Part shown: positions 52,307 through 63,091 of the stretch, piece after piece | How the letters are laid out: every line of letters starts with the position of its first letter | How positions within the stretch are numbered: position 1 is the stretch's first letter | Assembly (NCBI GenBank): GCA_009823395.1 | Contig: CM020513.1 | Location: 21,783,001-21,847,000, forward strand | Length of the DNA: 64,000 nt | Reading direction: 5' to 3' | DNA from: Thamnaconus septentrionalis | Lineage: Eukaryota; Chordata; Actinopteri; Tetraodontiformes; Monacanthidae | The notes under the pieces: generated by a model | Told to the model about the DNA's origin: nothing | Seen by the model: the letters and a program-made list of their open reading frames with translations, nothing else | Database searches by the model: none | Position numbers and translations under genes: made by a program

Positions 52307-55300
52307 AGTTTTGGAATGAGGAGAAATCCAGGGCAACCACACCCAAATCTATAAACAGAAATAGCACATTTCCAAAACCAGAATATGAAATTCTCAATCA
52401 ATGTGTGATGAGGCAGAAACAGTAGATAAACACTGTGTCACAAGTATAAATTTGAGGGACTTTCCAGGCCGACTAACTAAACAATTTCTGACCAGAATTT
52501 AAATATGGTTTGAGTGACACCAAGTGTTTCTCTGACCCGTGTGCGAGTATTAGACTTGCGGTCAACAATGTCATGGAGTTTGTCTGTGTGTTAAGTGTCC
52601 ATGCATGTCAGCGGTTGGAGGTTAAGCCAGAAGAATGAGGCACATTAGTGACTAAGGTCTGACATTCTGGCCAAAGCAGCAGCAGCTGCAGCCGCAAGAC
52701 TTATTTAGACTCTTCACTTCCGATATATGATAACTTTAAATTTGTTGCACTCTACCCCTTGTGCACATACTGTATTATTTATTTATAATTGACACATTTT
52801 CATTCATGCTTAACTGGCTATTAAATATCTGATCTCAATACACCCAGCGGTCTCCAACCTTTTTCGTTGGTTTAATGTGAGACAATATTTTCACGGACCG
52901 GCGTGAAAACTGTGTTTTTCCCCAACTATAATAATAAATGTGAATCCACTGTGTACACGTTTGTAAACTTTATTGGCAGCATCCTCTTAGCATGGCGACA
53001 ACATAACACGAGTTACGTACGCTTTTTCTTGCTTGATACTCCAAAGGCTGCTGGTGTTTGAATGCAGGGTGCTTGGTCTCTGAGAGGCGAAGCCGCTTTG
53101 AAGGCTTCATTGACTCATCAGAGAGCCGGTCGCCGCATGTTAAGTAGAGTGGGCTCGTTGCGTAGGAATATTTTGTCGAGATAAAGTTAGTGGTACGACC
53201 CTTGGTAATGTCTGGTAAACGTTGTTTTCTTTTTCTTTTGAAAATCCTTTGTAGTGCTTGACATAAATGTGACAATAAAATTGTTCAGACTCAGACGGAA
53301 TTAATTTAACGGAAGTTAGTGGATAGCCATGGATTCTAAACGTTCAATTCCTTACAAATGCAAAGGTTTCGAGATGAATTACCATCACACACACTTTCGG
53401 AAGGTGAAGCGCTTAGGCAGGCTATTGAAAACCCAATTCAACTTTGCTAGTTACTAACAAATGGTTTTGCAATATTTAAACCCAGGCAAGACTACTACCA
53501 GGATCTTGAAGTGGTCTGTCCTTTAAAATGTTGAAAATAGAAATTGAAGTCAAGGTGCGCCACAGGCGTGAGGCTGACGGTGCACACCACAAAAGAGACC
53601 TCAGTGTGCTTCTTCAAATAAAAAGGCTAATCGCTTTTACCTTCTGTGATGCTCCATTGAGGAGGCCCCTGTCCCACAAGGCTTTGTTCCCTGTAGGGTC
53701 TTCATCCACGTCATCGCTCGTATTGGGAGGCAGTCGTACCTGGAAGATGACGATAAAAGCAAAAAATAAAGAGACTGCTGGAGGTCCACCCGCTGCTAAA
53801 GCCAGTTTAGTCAAGCCTGATGCAATTTGAGTCGTTCATCGTGTTTTCCTGATCTACCATTTTATATTTTCACACAAACTCAACGCATTAACACACAACA
53901 CTTACAATGCTGATGTTGCCAAACTTGTCTGCAGAGGCCATGGTGTCATAGTCCAGCAGACAGGCTGTGGTCACCCAGCGAGGATATGTGTCATCAGCAA
54001 AGATGATGAGTTGGTTTTCGTTACGCCTGTAACGGACCCAAAACAGGCTTTCCTGAACGTCCGACACGATCACTCTCTGGCCAATGGTATGGATGCCAGT
54101 CACCAGGTTTGGAACGTGCTAAACAAAGAGAAAGCATAATTAGACAGTGGCATTGGAAATGCTTTATTATCAGGAGGCAGAGTAGATCTTTTTTGCCTTT
54201 ATGATAATGTAAAATGCAATGAACAAATAAACAGTTCTGATAACTTCAGTAACCAAAATAAAATATTTAAAAATGTGACAGTTACACACCAAGATTTAAA
54301 TCAAAGAACATCAAGAAGCAGGACTTGATGGCTTTTTTCACCCAGTAATCGGAGCGAATGGTGCAACACCACTCCCGACCGGCAAAACAAAGTCACCAAA
54401 AAATGACCGCAAGGAACCGACAAAGAAATTTGTCTGGAAGCCAAAGTTTGAAGTGAAAATCATCGTCAAACAAACATGTATGTACTGGGCCTTACCTTAT
54501 TTTCACACTTTCGAAGGAGCTTCTTTTTGCCGAGGTCATAAATTCTGAGTAGTTTTCCGACTCCCACCAGGACTCGTCCCTGGAATGGTGCTATGGCCAG
54601 AGGAACATCCTCCACTGGAGTCTGTCAATCAACATGTGAAGCAAAACGAACCATTGAGTCAACATAACACAAACTCATATGTTTTTCTGCCATTTCATTC
54701 CACAAATTCCAAATCGACTGGAGGAGGACGCAGGAGGTGAGATGGCGTGATGTCTTTCACCAATTTCCTGCTCTGTGGTCAACAGTACTTTGTTGAAAAC
54801 AAAGGATCCCCAACTGCACTCAATGAATCACTCACTGCATCATGCTATGAAGGGGGCTTCCTAATGTAGGATGCATCACAGACATTGATTTACACCAAGT
54901 ATGAAAAGTATTCTCCATTTGGCCAAGACATTATAAGAAACTTGTTTACCTGTTGTTTACTTGTTTACCATTAAGGTGCAGATAAGTGCTTACAGAGGTC
55001 TTGTATAGGCGTTATTAATTCATTCTGCCATGCAAATCGCTGCCAGCGCCATTGGGAGCAATTGAGGGTTCAGTGTCTTGCCAAAGAATGTTTATTTTAA
55101 TACATAATTCAGGCTGGGAAAAAAACATCCAAGACATAAAAGCAGCGGTTTCAGCTAATGCAGCTCAAGACAACAAAGTAATTGGTTCAGTGTGCCGTTA
55201 TCGATGTAGTGATTTTCGTGCCTTACAACAAAACAACAGAAGGCTGGAAAGGCAACTCTGAAGCAGTCAAATTTTTGTTGCGGTCTGTGTGCTATTATTT

Positions 55301-58300
55301 GACACTAAGGAGTAAGGTACGGTTGTTTTCAAGCCAAGTCATTGAAATGAGATATCAAATAATTTAATAGCAGAAATTTTATACTGTGGTTTTTTTTTTC
55401 ATCAATTTTTCCCAGCAATGAGAGTTGGGATTCAAAGGTTTTTCTGTCATGCTCTGTTTGGAATAAATGTCTACAGACTGAACACCTCCTCGTAATAACT
55501 TCACTATGGACATTTGTGTGAAAGTTAGCAAAAAGATCAGAACTTTGGCCCATTTTTCCTCCCACTTGTGGACTTTGGCCTTCTTCTGAGCATTTGTGAC
55601 TTAGAAAGTTATCCCATGGTTTCTTCAACACACACAATGGCTGTGATTTGTCACAGTTACCCCAGCACTGAAGGAGAACATTCTTCAAAGGAACAACGCT
55701 GATAAGATCTGACCTTTAATGGCCTGCTATTATCAGTAGCAGTCACACGTTTTTTGTCTTCAACAAGATAATCATTGTTTTACATTTTTATCTCACCAAC
55801 TTAAGGGGAGGGAACTGTCTGGTTCACTGTGCCTGCCAGTAGTTTGAAGACTTTCTCTTTCTCATCAAAGTCTAAGCTTTCTTCCAAAGTCTGTAAAGTG
55901 CATATGGAATATGATCCCTGGCAATAATGATGTAAGACAACCCTATTAACCATCCAGACACGTGGTTTCAAACCTCTGCTGTTTTTTATTTAAACCGAAT
56001 GGTAGACTTTACACAATTTTAAATGACAGGATGGACATTACCACTAAAGCCAGGATTACCTTAATGGATTCAATTCTGTTTATATAGTTGTTGACTTAAC
56101 AGCATGGGAAACAGCACCACAAGGAAACACTCTTTTTTATTTTTTACTACCGAAATTGTTAATCCCCTTCTCATTTGTTTTCCCCAGAATTGGGCAGCCA
56201 TGAAGAGGCGAGCCTATGATCGGCGAGGGGAAAGGGACACCGGCCGCTTTAATCTGCTCAGCTTTCACTAGGAAGGCTAGACTTGCGTCGCCCCGCTAAT
56301 TAACGCCACGCGTAGAAGTGTTATCCGTTACCTCTGGCTCTAACCTCTGTGTTCGTCTTTTCAATCTTTGCTCCAAATTCCATTAGCCCGTGTCCCATTC
56401 TAAAGTAGGAGGGTGGGGGGGAAAAAACACTTGTGCACCAGCTGACTTGCTTAAATGCTTGCTTAAAGGGGTCCCTGTATGAAAAACTGACCTTTTCAGC
56501 TCTTTACCGTGTCTTTTTTTGTGTTACTGATGTGCCAGCTAGCAAGTACGAAAGATGACCAACCTGTGCATTTTGAGATGGGCTGGCTTTTTTCACATTA
56601 CTATGCTGAAACAAGCCGTTTGGATTCTTTTTTTTTTTTTCCTATCTCAGTTCAATGCCAATTTAATGCCAGTGACCGTGACAGTACCATCAAGCAATTA
56701 CTCATTGAGTTTTGTTTGAATTTGTAATGTTATTGTTATGTTTTTTTTAAATCCAGAAAACAGGCATACGTGAAATGTCTACCCCAACATAAGCGCTTCC
56801 GCTGTTGCCGTACCGTCTGATTATCTGTTATTTCATGTGATTAACTGTGTTATGTGTTGACATTTGGCTGACTATGCCCGTAGACAATGTCAAAAAGATG
56901 CCAAAAGCAAACGCAATTGACATACTGTCACAGGTGCCAATGGTATTGTTCCCGGTCCTGCTGTCAGAAGAGATGTATCTTTTTACTTTGACGGCAATGG
57001 ATGGCAACTGATGAAGTATCTGCCTTCTTCTTTTTGAGGGGTGTACTATTTCTAAGTATATAGCGCTTAACACTTGGTCTTAAATTGAGGGTTGAGGCTG
57101 AGGGTTGAGATAGGAGCTGCAATTGGGTCTTTCGCTGTGTTAGATTTGGACACACAGCGCTCCCTGTTGGAAAGGTTAAACAACTACAGAGCACTATTAG
57201 TCACGTTAAATGTTAAGAGACTTGGGGACCTGCATAGGAAAAACCCACAGGTCTGATGGGGGGAAAAAAGAGATCTATAGGCAGAATCTAAAACTGCTTT
57301 AATATCAATAAACTGTTATCAATTCCCACCTTTAGTTTAGTATGGTATGTTAATTGTAACCAGCAGACTTATACAAGGTAATGACGTTATTGTAATCACA
57401 TACAAGACCAGCGGCTAAAATATTTTTAATGTAATATTTGTATATCCACAGCTACTATAGTTTCATTTAAAGGAATAAAAGGTTTTGAAAATCCTTTGTT
57501 GTTCTTGACATAAATGTGACAAAAATGTGATATATTATTATATGCATGTGTGTGTGTGTACATTTATATATCATTATTATGCGTAACTTTGACATTTACT
57601 TGTATTCTTCTTCTAGAATCACCATCTTATGCTTACAACTATTAAAACTTACTTGTGTGTTGTATGGTAAAAATCTCGACAGGCTAATCCCGTTCCCATC
57701 AACACGCAGAGTGTGAAACCCACCTTGTGCACAAACTCCAACTTTTCTCCTCCGCTGGCTAGCCGATAGGTGTAGATAAACCCGCTGGACACTGATCGAG
57801 GGTTGAGAATCATGTCTCTGGCAACACCCACTAGGACGTACCAATCATCTCCAGTGTTGGGGAAACGGCACACTGCAACACTGCAACATAAATCAATAGG
57901 AAACCTCAGAGATAAGAACTTTTTATACTGCAACTACTTCTTTATTTTCTAGAGAACCACCACCATAACACTTAAAACAGGGATGGGATCCATTACCAGA
58001 AACAATAAAATCTCAGTCAGAACTAGGCCTAATGCCATGCAAGTCTATGGGGTCAAAAGTCAACTTTGTCCTAGAGACATGGGGCCACTTGCAGGTTCAT
58101 GGGGATCCCTCAAGACACAGCCACCGTCAAATTTGGGGCTTCTAGGCATGAAAAATGTTCTTCCTCCACGGTGGGGCGTGACAGAGAAAGTTTGAGAACC
58201 ACTGAGCTCACCTAAACGCAGCTTCATTCTGCTCCAGCTGCACCTGGTCCAGTGTTGACCCCTGAATGGGGTTTATGAGACGGACAAGTGAGGCCCACTG

Positions 58301-61300
58301 TCCCGCCCCAGCTTTGGGGGCGCCGAAGATTGCTTCTGGGAGATTCTCGTTGAGGAAGGCAGCAGCCATCTCGGCGGCAAGCTCCCTCTCATCCTCACCA
58401 GCTGCCTCAACCATCTCCTGAAGGGCAAAAACATGAAAGACAAAGCTGGTCAGCTGCACGGATAATTCAGGGTTTTGAAGAATCTCAAACATCTTAAATA
58501 AAAAGACAAACATATACAGTTTTTAATTTTGTTGCCTTTCTTTTTTCTGGGTGGTTTTGCTTTTTGCCACCAAATTGTCTCAATCAATCAACAAATAAAG
58601 TTGACATTAAAAACAAATACTATGTTTTAGGTGGCATGTATCCAAGTTGGAAACAGATGTACTGTTGTAAATTAAGAAAAAAAACACAATATGGTTAGCA
58701 GAGATTAGAGATGTAAATGATCATTTATTTTACGTGATAGTTGATTCACGTGAATTTAGAGTTTCGTACCTCAGCCATCTGTTGCTTCCTCTGTGCTTTG
58801 GTTGCCTCAGTGTAGGCATTGTGGTCCGTCTCAATCAAGACAAGGTTGTTGGTCTCTGGGTGAATGACAAATTTCCTGGGAGTGTACTGCAGAGGGAAGG
58901 CCACCTGGTTGAAAACGGCTCCTAATTTCTCCAAAGCCAAGATCCTGGGGAAAAGAGAGAAAATTAAAAAATAATAATAATAATTAAAAAAAAAAAAAAA
59001 AACTACACAGCAGAGCTCCCAAAAATGAAATTTTCTTTTATGAAATAGTTTCTGTCTTTTCCAGAACAAAACCACATCATGTTCATGGCCATCTACGTCA
59101 ATGGATACAAACCCTGGAAGTTGGAATTTTCGCTCGGAAAGTTTTTGTGGTTTCATGAACAAACTAACATCCAGGCTGTAGTTATATTCAAGTGTTGGCC
59201 AACAACAACATGAGACACACAGGCAGAATGTTGTTACATAAATTTTCATATGCTTCCTAGCACTGACATGCATTTTTTTTTTTTTGTATGTATTGATAAT
59301 TTCTTGAATAAATTATTAATGTTAAATCAAGGCACCAGTAGTCGATTCTAGAACTACGGGCTAAAAAGCACAATATTTTCAGGTGTTCTAAGAATTGACA
59401 TATGAATACCTCAAAGTGTTGGTGGAAATGGCCACGATGCCTTCGGGACACTGCTCCGAGGCAAACCCAGAGGCATACTCCAGGGTCTCGTATGAGAGAG
59501 GTGTCAGATGGAAGCGAGACTGGTACGAGTAGCTGAGCCAAGAGCGACTGGACATGGCCAGCACCTAAAGCAAAGGAAACACAAAGATTCAAGACTTCCT
59601 CCATCACTATTGTGGCAATCGTGGGGTTAACTGAATGCTACCCTGATACAAAGTGAAAAAAATGCACTGCAAACACGATCATTTGGGAATGATGATTTGT
59701 TGCCAATCACTGTTCATTATTTAAAAACAGTATTTACCAACATCCCACACAGGCTAAACATGTGTACATAACTTTAGTAGAAAATAAATAATTATTTATT
59801 TATTTTTTTTCAGAGTTTGTTGATTCCTCCAACACTTTTCTTTTTGTTTTAATAAAAACCTCGAGAAGTGCAAACTCCTACTTTGGACTGCATTTACTCT
59901 AGGTCGAGTTCAACAGTCTGGTTGCGGAACACAAGACCAAATGGTAATGCACATTTAATTTCCTACATTAAACAAATGTTTTCATTCAGGCTTGTGAAAA
60001 TTATTTTACAACCCCAAAATGTGAAATTTGATTTTGCATGTCCTCATAACTGCAGCAGTCAATTGGGCCACACGTTCAACCGAGTATGTCGAGCAGAAAA
60101 AGGCAACACTGGAAAGAAACTGAAGGCAACGTCTTTTGAGCAGTCTAGTGCAGACTGCCTGTTGCCTTCGTTGGGTCAGAATGAGGTTAAATCACTTTCA
60201 TACTACAAAGGGAACCACATCAGAGTTTCCGACTTTACCAAGACCGCCTCTAAAGCGCGTGGACATTCTGGTGCGTGGCCACGTGCGACTGCTGCAGTCA
60301 CACTGGCCAAAAGCAACTAACAAGATTCAACCACATTTTCTGGAAGGGACGAGACAATACTCCAAAGACGGTGCCGGGCCACAACTATTGGTGCAGCAAA
60401 GTTGCAAAGGAAATGAGAAGGCTTGCAACTCAGTTGTTAATGATCCTTGATGAAAAGGAACGTTGGAAAGATTCAGTTTTGCATCTAGTAGTGGGTTGTC
60501 TCTTTGACAACGGCAGAGTCTGTGAATTAGAGCGAACATTTACTCACTAGCCTGTGTAGTTATGGAGGCGGCACAGCTGCCAATTGGGCCATCACTATGG
60601 GGTGACAACTTTCAGGCCTTTAGACCAATTTTTTATTGGATAATATCTCATGTCTGTACTTCACTGATGACGTGTGCAAGTAGCACCAAAGATGTATTCA
60701 AACTCAAGCTCTAAATCTACTACTAAAAGGGTATTTTCAAAAATTATTACTTTGTATGCAACCAACTAATATTAAGATGAGTGTCAGTTACCAATCTGTT
60801 TATCTACTGTAATTTTCATATATAACAGAAGTCATTTCCTGTTAATCTTAAAACTTCGAGACACAGTACAGCGTATTAAAAAAAAAATTGCATCATATGC
60901 GCTGATTGTTGAGGGCATATAGAGCAAGTACTGATTGTGTTTGTTGCAAGTGTGAGACGTACGGCTTCCTGTCCCTGCATCCTGACTCTGAAGAGCTTGA
61001 CTGGTCGAGAACCCAGGTAGCGGGTTCTCGTATCCGACAGGTCGCCTGTGACTGGATCCAGCACCGTCCGCAGGAGCACACCGTTCTGAAAAATACCAAG
61101 CAAATATCGTTTTTACAATTGTTCTCATTTCAAGAACTGTATTTTGGACTCAACTTAATAACTTCTTTTATTTATCGATCCAGGCAAGTAATTAAGAATA
61201 GAATTAAAAAAATAAATAAAATAAAGACTTACCTGAAGACCGATGTTGAGGTAAAGGAAGCCAATGGTTCCCTTTTCTCCAAGTTCATCCTGTTTCTCCA

Positions 61301-63091
61301 CCCCTCCCATCTCAACTATACACAAGCTCTCTGGCTGAGCTGGAAGGGCCTGCATGCTCAACGGCTGAAGACAGTCCTGTATGCAAAATACAATGGTTTA
61401 TCGGTATACTATTCTACTTTTTTTTAAAAATAGGGAAAGTGGAAGACACACACTTCCACACTAATTCAACTAAATAGCATTAATAGATATAAATCTGTTC
61501 TTTTTGTTTATTCTGAATCTTGAAGTTCATATTGACTCTTTCGAGCTTCAGACATCTACAGTGAAGCCTGTGTCAATCTGTCCCCCTGTCTGTACATGAA
61601 AGTGCTCCTTTGCTCTTACCGAGGGGTCTAGTGAGATGATTCGGACGGTGTTGTCAACGAGTCCAACAGCCAGGAACCGTGAACGCTGCTCACCGGGAGG
61701 CACGTTGGCCAGACTCATGCAAACAACATCTGCCGACATCTCCTTCCGCTCAGTGTACTCATTCAGCTGGCCAGACTACAGGGGGAAGAAAAAAACAATT
61801 ATTAATGTTCAGATCCACACCTTTTTGAAGCAGGAATGATACAATTCAAGTGACAGATAGAACTCAATAGAATTTGGATGATCTTGTGTCATAAATGACT
61901 ATAATGTTATGCTAAATGCTGTCAAAGAATAACAAACAAGACACACAAAGCGACAGGAAAATGTGAACTCATGACTTAACCTGGAAGCAGCACAAAGGAC
62001 AAAACTTATATTTATAGGGAATAAAAATTCGTTTTTTACCGGGTCCATCTCAAAGTAGACAAGTTCCCCTCCAGTAAGTGCAATAACAACTTGTCGCTGA
62101 TTTACAGCACAGCGGACAATTGTTTTCTTCCCGGGAGTCTTCCACTCGTTCACACGCTTGTCTGCTCTGATGTGGCGGATGCCATCTGGGTACACCTAAC
62201 AAAACAGCAAGGACACAAACAAAGCGAAGCGAGCGACGGAAAAAATAATTAAGGCGATTTCTAAAAGTCAACTAATGCGACGCAATTTACAACAAAACTC
62301 CTGAAAAGCTCTCACCTGGACCAGGGCATCTTCACCGAGAAGCGAACAGGAGAGCGTCGGCGTGGTGCCCAGAAATCCGGAATCTGTCACTTCTTCAACC
62401 GTCTCTCCAATGGACAGAACCAAAGTAGCGTTGACGAAAGACACAATGATGTAGGCATCAAATTCATCTGAGGGCAAGAGAACATACAGAAAAGGCAGAA
62501 AGTGGTTGAGTGACACTGTTGGAAAGATTGGGGATCTTTTGCTACAAATTGTGATTCTGAACATTACACACAGCTGGGAAACACCCAGCTGTTGCTCATA
62601 CTGGCTCAACAATGGGCAAAACTGAAGGAGGATTATGAAAAGACACAATGACAACTTTAAAAGCTGTGACCAAGCCATCATGCTGAACGTGACTGCGGTG
62701 CGTTCGTGGCACTGCAGCAGACGGCAACAATTAAAGCCAGTGCGAGTGTTTCCACCAGGCGCCTTTTGGCAGCGTGAAGACGCTCCACAAAAATACACAG
62801 CTGTTCTATTCTTTCCCGCTCGATGCTTGGCACCCACTTCAATCGCAGCTCGATTTTGAATATTTTTTTCTTTTTTTTTTGTACAAAGCAACACCTGAGA
62901 CACAGCTGGACAGGCAGAGTGAGTTTTGTTCGACTGTTGTTTGCATTAAAAACTAAAATGTGATGCAAACTGACAAACCACCACAAATACTAATACTTAA
63001 GTGCACAGTTTGTATTACCTTCCACGTGTCTACGCACTGTCCACACAGCGTTGGGGTTACCAGGCAGCTCGGACACAGCCATCTCAGAAAC
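49465..63091 (-). CDS. sf3b3: Splicing factor 3b subunit 3 (SF3B3/SAP130), C-terminal 774 residues, 5' end outside window
   Basis: Core subunit of the SF3b complex of U2 snRNP, which recognises the intron branch site in the nucleus; SAP130 is also known as a subunit of STAGA-type chromatin complexes. Sixteen exons in transcript order: 63019-63091, 62316-62467, 62040-62195, 61620-61775, 61233-61376, 60963-61085, 59410-59564, 58770-58944, 58212-58417, 57724-57880, 54496-54621, 53906-54118, 53641-53739, 50385-50528, 49697-49801, 49465-49605. They sum to 2325 nt (774 residues and TAA) with all phases consistent. The protein is nearly identical to mammalian SF3B3 from about residue 444 onward, covering the second and third beta-propellers and the CPSF-A type C-terminal region. 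It ends EDIRTRYAF. Upstream exons (about 443 residues) lie beyond 64000. il34 follows on the same strand. Confidence 0.98.
49697..49801 (-). CDS. sf3b3: sf3b3 exon o
   Basis: Encodes local residues 694-728, from [18 protein letters not shown] to [12 protein letters not shown]. Phase 0; acceptor CCCCCTTCAG, donor GTGGGT. Confidence 0.98.
49865..50345 (+). mobile_element. GTTTCCATGA-ended element in the sf3b3 intron between exons n and o
   Basis: Left end GCGTTTCCATGACCACTAG; right end on the minus strand GTGTTTCCATGAATGACG. Interior holds ATGGCGCATTATGTTTGGAC, which starts a frame [13 protein letters not shown] that soon ends; a WTEEE start is typical of Myb/SANT-like or related transposon proteins. 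The copy is largely deleted and carries (AT)n at 50165-50216. Confidence 0.6.
50385..50528 (-). CDS. sf3b3: sf3b3 exon n
   Basis: Encodes local residues 646-693, from [20 protein letters not shown] to [13 protein letters not shown]. Phase 0; acceptor CGCTGGCAG, donor GTAAAA. It is markedly more GC-rich at third positions than the upstream exons. Confidence 0.97.
50596..50690. repeat. Two short repeat fragments in the sf3b3 intron
   Basis: CACTGGGATTAATAAAGGCC (50593 on) recalls the LINE tail at 6168; GTGCATGTTCTTGGACTGTG followed by GGAGAAGCCAGAGAACCC recalls the interspersed family at 7850-7890. Confidence 0.5.
51269..51310. repeat. Inverted repeat, 17-bp arms with one mismatch, sf3b3 intron
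   Basis: TAGTCAGGTCATGCTAT, loop TGTGTACG, ATAGCATGAGCTGACTA. Lies in the 3.1-kb intron between sf3b3 exons m and n. Confidence 0.85.
51895..52010 (-). mobile_element. Copy 4 (partial) of the ~400-bp interspersed repeat, sf3b3 intron
   Basis: Contains AGAACGGTTCTTATATATAA, GGGTCTTGCTCCTAGTTAGC and TGCCATCTTGCGCC, the inverse of the central block of copies 2 and 3. Confidence 0.65.
52264..52304. repeat. (AC)n microsatellite, sf3b3 intron
   Basis: About twenty uninterrupted AC units. Confidence 0.95.
52845..53290 (-). mobile_element. hAT transposon remnant with BED-finger-type transposase fragment, sf3b3 intron
   Basis: The plus-strand end AGCGGTCTCCAACCTTTTTC with CACGGACCGG is typical of hAT termini. 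On the minus strand a frame reads [20 protein letters not shown] and KHQQPLEY, close to the SxESMKPSKLxRHLETKHP segment of ZBED/hAT transposases. The conserved histidine of RHLETKH is replaced (RLSETKH) and the frame ends early, so this is a dead N-terminal piece. Confidence 0.75.
53641..53739 (-). CDS. sf3b3: sf3b3 exon m
   Basis: Encodes local residues 613-645: [20 protein letters not shown] followed by [13 protein letters not shown]. Phase 0; acceptor CATCTTCCAG, donor GTAAAA. Followed by a 3.1-kb intron rich in repeats. Confidence 0.98.
53906..54118 (-). CDS. sf3b3: sf3b3 exon l
   Basis: Encodes local residues 542-612, from [20 protein letters not shown] through [18 protein letters not shown] to ADKFGNISI. 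Phase 0; acceptor TTTGTTTAG, donor GTAAGT. The start HVPNLVTGI differs from mammalian HIANYISGI, more than the surrounding exons do. Confidence 0.97.
54496..54621 (-). CDS. sf3b3: sf3b3 exon k
   Basis: Encodes local residues 500-541, from [20 protein letters not shown] to [12 protein letters not shown]. Phase 0; acceptor GATTGACAG, donor GTAAGG. Preceded by a 3.1-kb intron. Confidence 0.98.
54622..57723 (-). other. sf3b3: sf3b3 intron between exons j and k
   Basis: 3102 bp. Holds a SINE-like scrap near 55068, a (TG)n run near 57547 and the hAT scrap at 57480. The minus-strand open frame 55329-55688 (119 codons) is not recognised. No box C/D or H/ACA RNA was identified. Confidence 0.7.
57480..57530 (-). 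repeat. Small fragment shared with the hAT remnant, sf3b3 intron
   Basis: TTTTGAAAATCCTTTG, then CTTGACATAAATGTGAC, is the same as at 53236-53272. The rest of the element is absent. Confidence 0.6.
57724..57880 (-). CDS. sf3b3: sf3b3 exon j
   Basis: Encodes local residues 447 (split Ser) to 499, from [18 protein letters not shown] to [10 protein letters not shown]. Donor GTGGGT. The intron before it (57881-58211, 331 bp) is more than half occupied by the repeat at 58027-58204. Confidence 0.97.
58027..58204 (+). mobile_element. Repeat copy B, next to the splice donor of sf3b3 exon i
   Basis: Runs from GCCTAATGCCATGCAAG to AGTTTGAGAACCACTG and is nearly identical to copy A (24410-24592). Its hAT-like terminus ends at 58204; the exon i donor GTGAGC occupies 58211-58206. 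The other end lacks an obvious matching inverted repeat, so it may be truncated. Confidence 0.8.
58212..58417 (-). CDS. sf3b3: sf3b3 exon i
   Basis: Encodes local residues 379-446 plus two bases, from [17 protein letters not shown] to [10 protein letters not shown]. Ends in phase 2. Its donor GTGAGC is followed immediately by an interspersed repeat whose terminus (CAGTGGTTCTCAAAC) starts 7 bases into the intron. Confidence 0.98.
58770..58944 (-). CDS. sf3b3: sf3b3 exon h
   Basis: Encodes local residues 320 (split Arg) to 378, from [20 protein letters not shown] to [12 protein letters not shown]. Acceptor TTTTCCCCAG, donor GTACGA. Confidence 0.98.
59410..59564 (-). CDS. sf3b3: sf3b3 exon g
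   Basis: Encodes local residues 269-319 plus two bases, from [18 protein letters not shown] to [11 protein letters not shown]. Ends in phase 2 with AG, completing Arg with exon h. The donor GTATTC is weak compared with the others in this gene. Confidence 0.97.
59565..60962 (-). other. sf3b3: sf3b3 intron between exons f and g
   Basis: 1398 bp. Contains overlapping unrecognised plus-strand frames (59868-60320, 60136-60450) with fairly balanced composition, possibly an old transposon. No similarity could be named. Confidence 0.6.
60963..61085 (-). CDS. sf3b3: sf3b3 exon f
   Basis: Encodes local residues 228-268, from [20 protein letters not shown] to RVRMQGQEA. Phase 0; acceptor ATTTTTCAG, donor GTACGT. 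Confidence 0.98.
61233..61376 (-). CDS. sf3b3: sf3b3 exon e
   Basis: Encodes local residues 180-227, from [20 protein letters not shown] to [10 protein letters not shown]. Phase 0; acceptor GCATACAG, donor GTAAGT. Confidence 0.98.
61620..61775 (-). CDS. sf3b3: sf3b3 exon d
   Basis: Encodes local residues 128-179, from [20 protein letters not shown] to [12 protein letters not shown]. Phase 0; acceptor CCCTGTAG, donor GTAAGA. Confidence 0.98.
62040..62195 (-). CDS. sf3b3: sf3b3 exon c
   Basis: Encodes local residues 76-127, from [19 protein letters not shown] to [13 protein letters not shown]. Phase 0 at both ends; acceptor TTTTGTTAG, donor GTAAAA. The 120-bp intron before it (62196-62315) is the shortest seen in this gene. 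Confidence 0.97.
62316..62467 (-). CDS. sf3b3: sf3b3 exon b
   Basis: Encodes local residues 25 (split Asp) to 75, including [18 protein letters not shown] and ending GEDALVQ. Donor GTGAGA. It reads in phase with exon a through a G|AT split codon. Confidence 0.97.
63019..63091 (-). CDS. sf3b3: sf3b3 exon a (first in window)
   Basis: Encodes local residues 1-24 plus one base: [20 protein letters not shown] then RHVE. Acceptor CCACCGACAG, donor GTAATA. No preceding sf3b3 exon was found between 63092 and 64000, so that intron exceeds 900 bp. Confidence 0.95.

Noticed and set aside
58746..59273. 175-codon minus-strand open frame
   Set aside because: Only the part up to 58944 is coding (sf3b3 exon h); the rest is intron.
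60906..61427. 173-codon plus-strand open frame
   Set aside because: It is the opposite strand of sf3b3 exons e and f and the intron between them.
62268..62903. 211-codon minus-strand open frame
   Set aside because: It is sf3b3 exon b with read-through into the intron; the region beyond 62467 has no homology and a good splice acceptor marks the exon edge.
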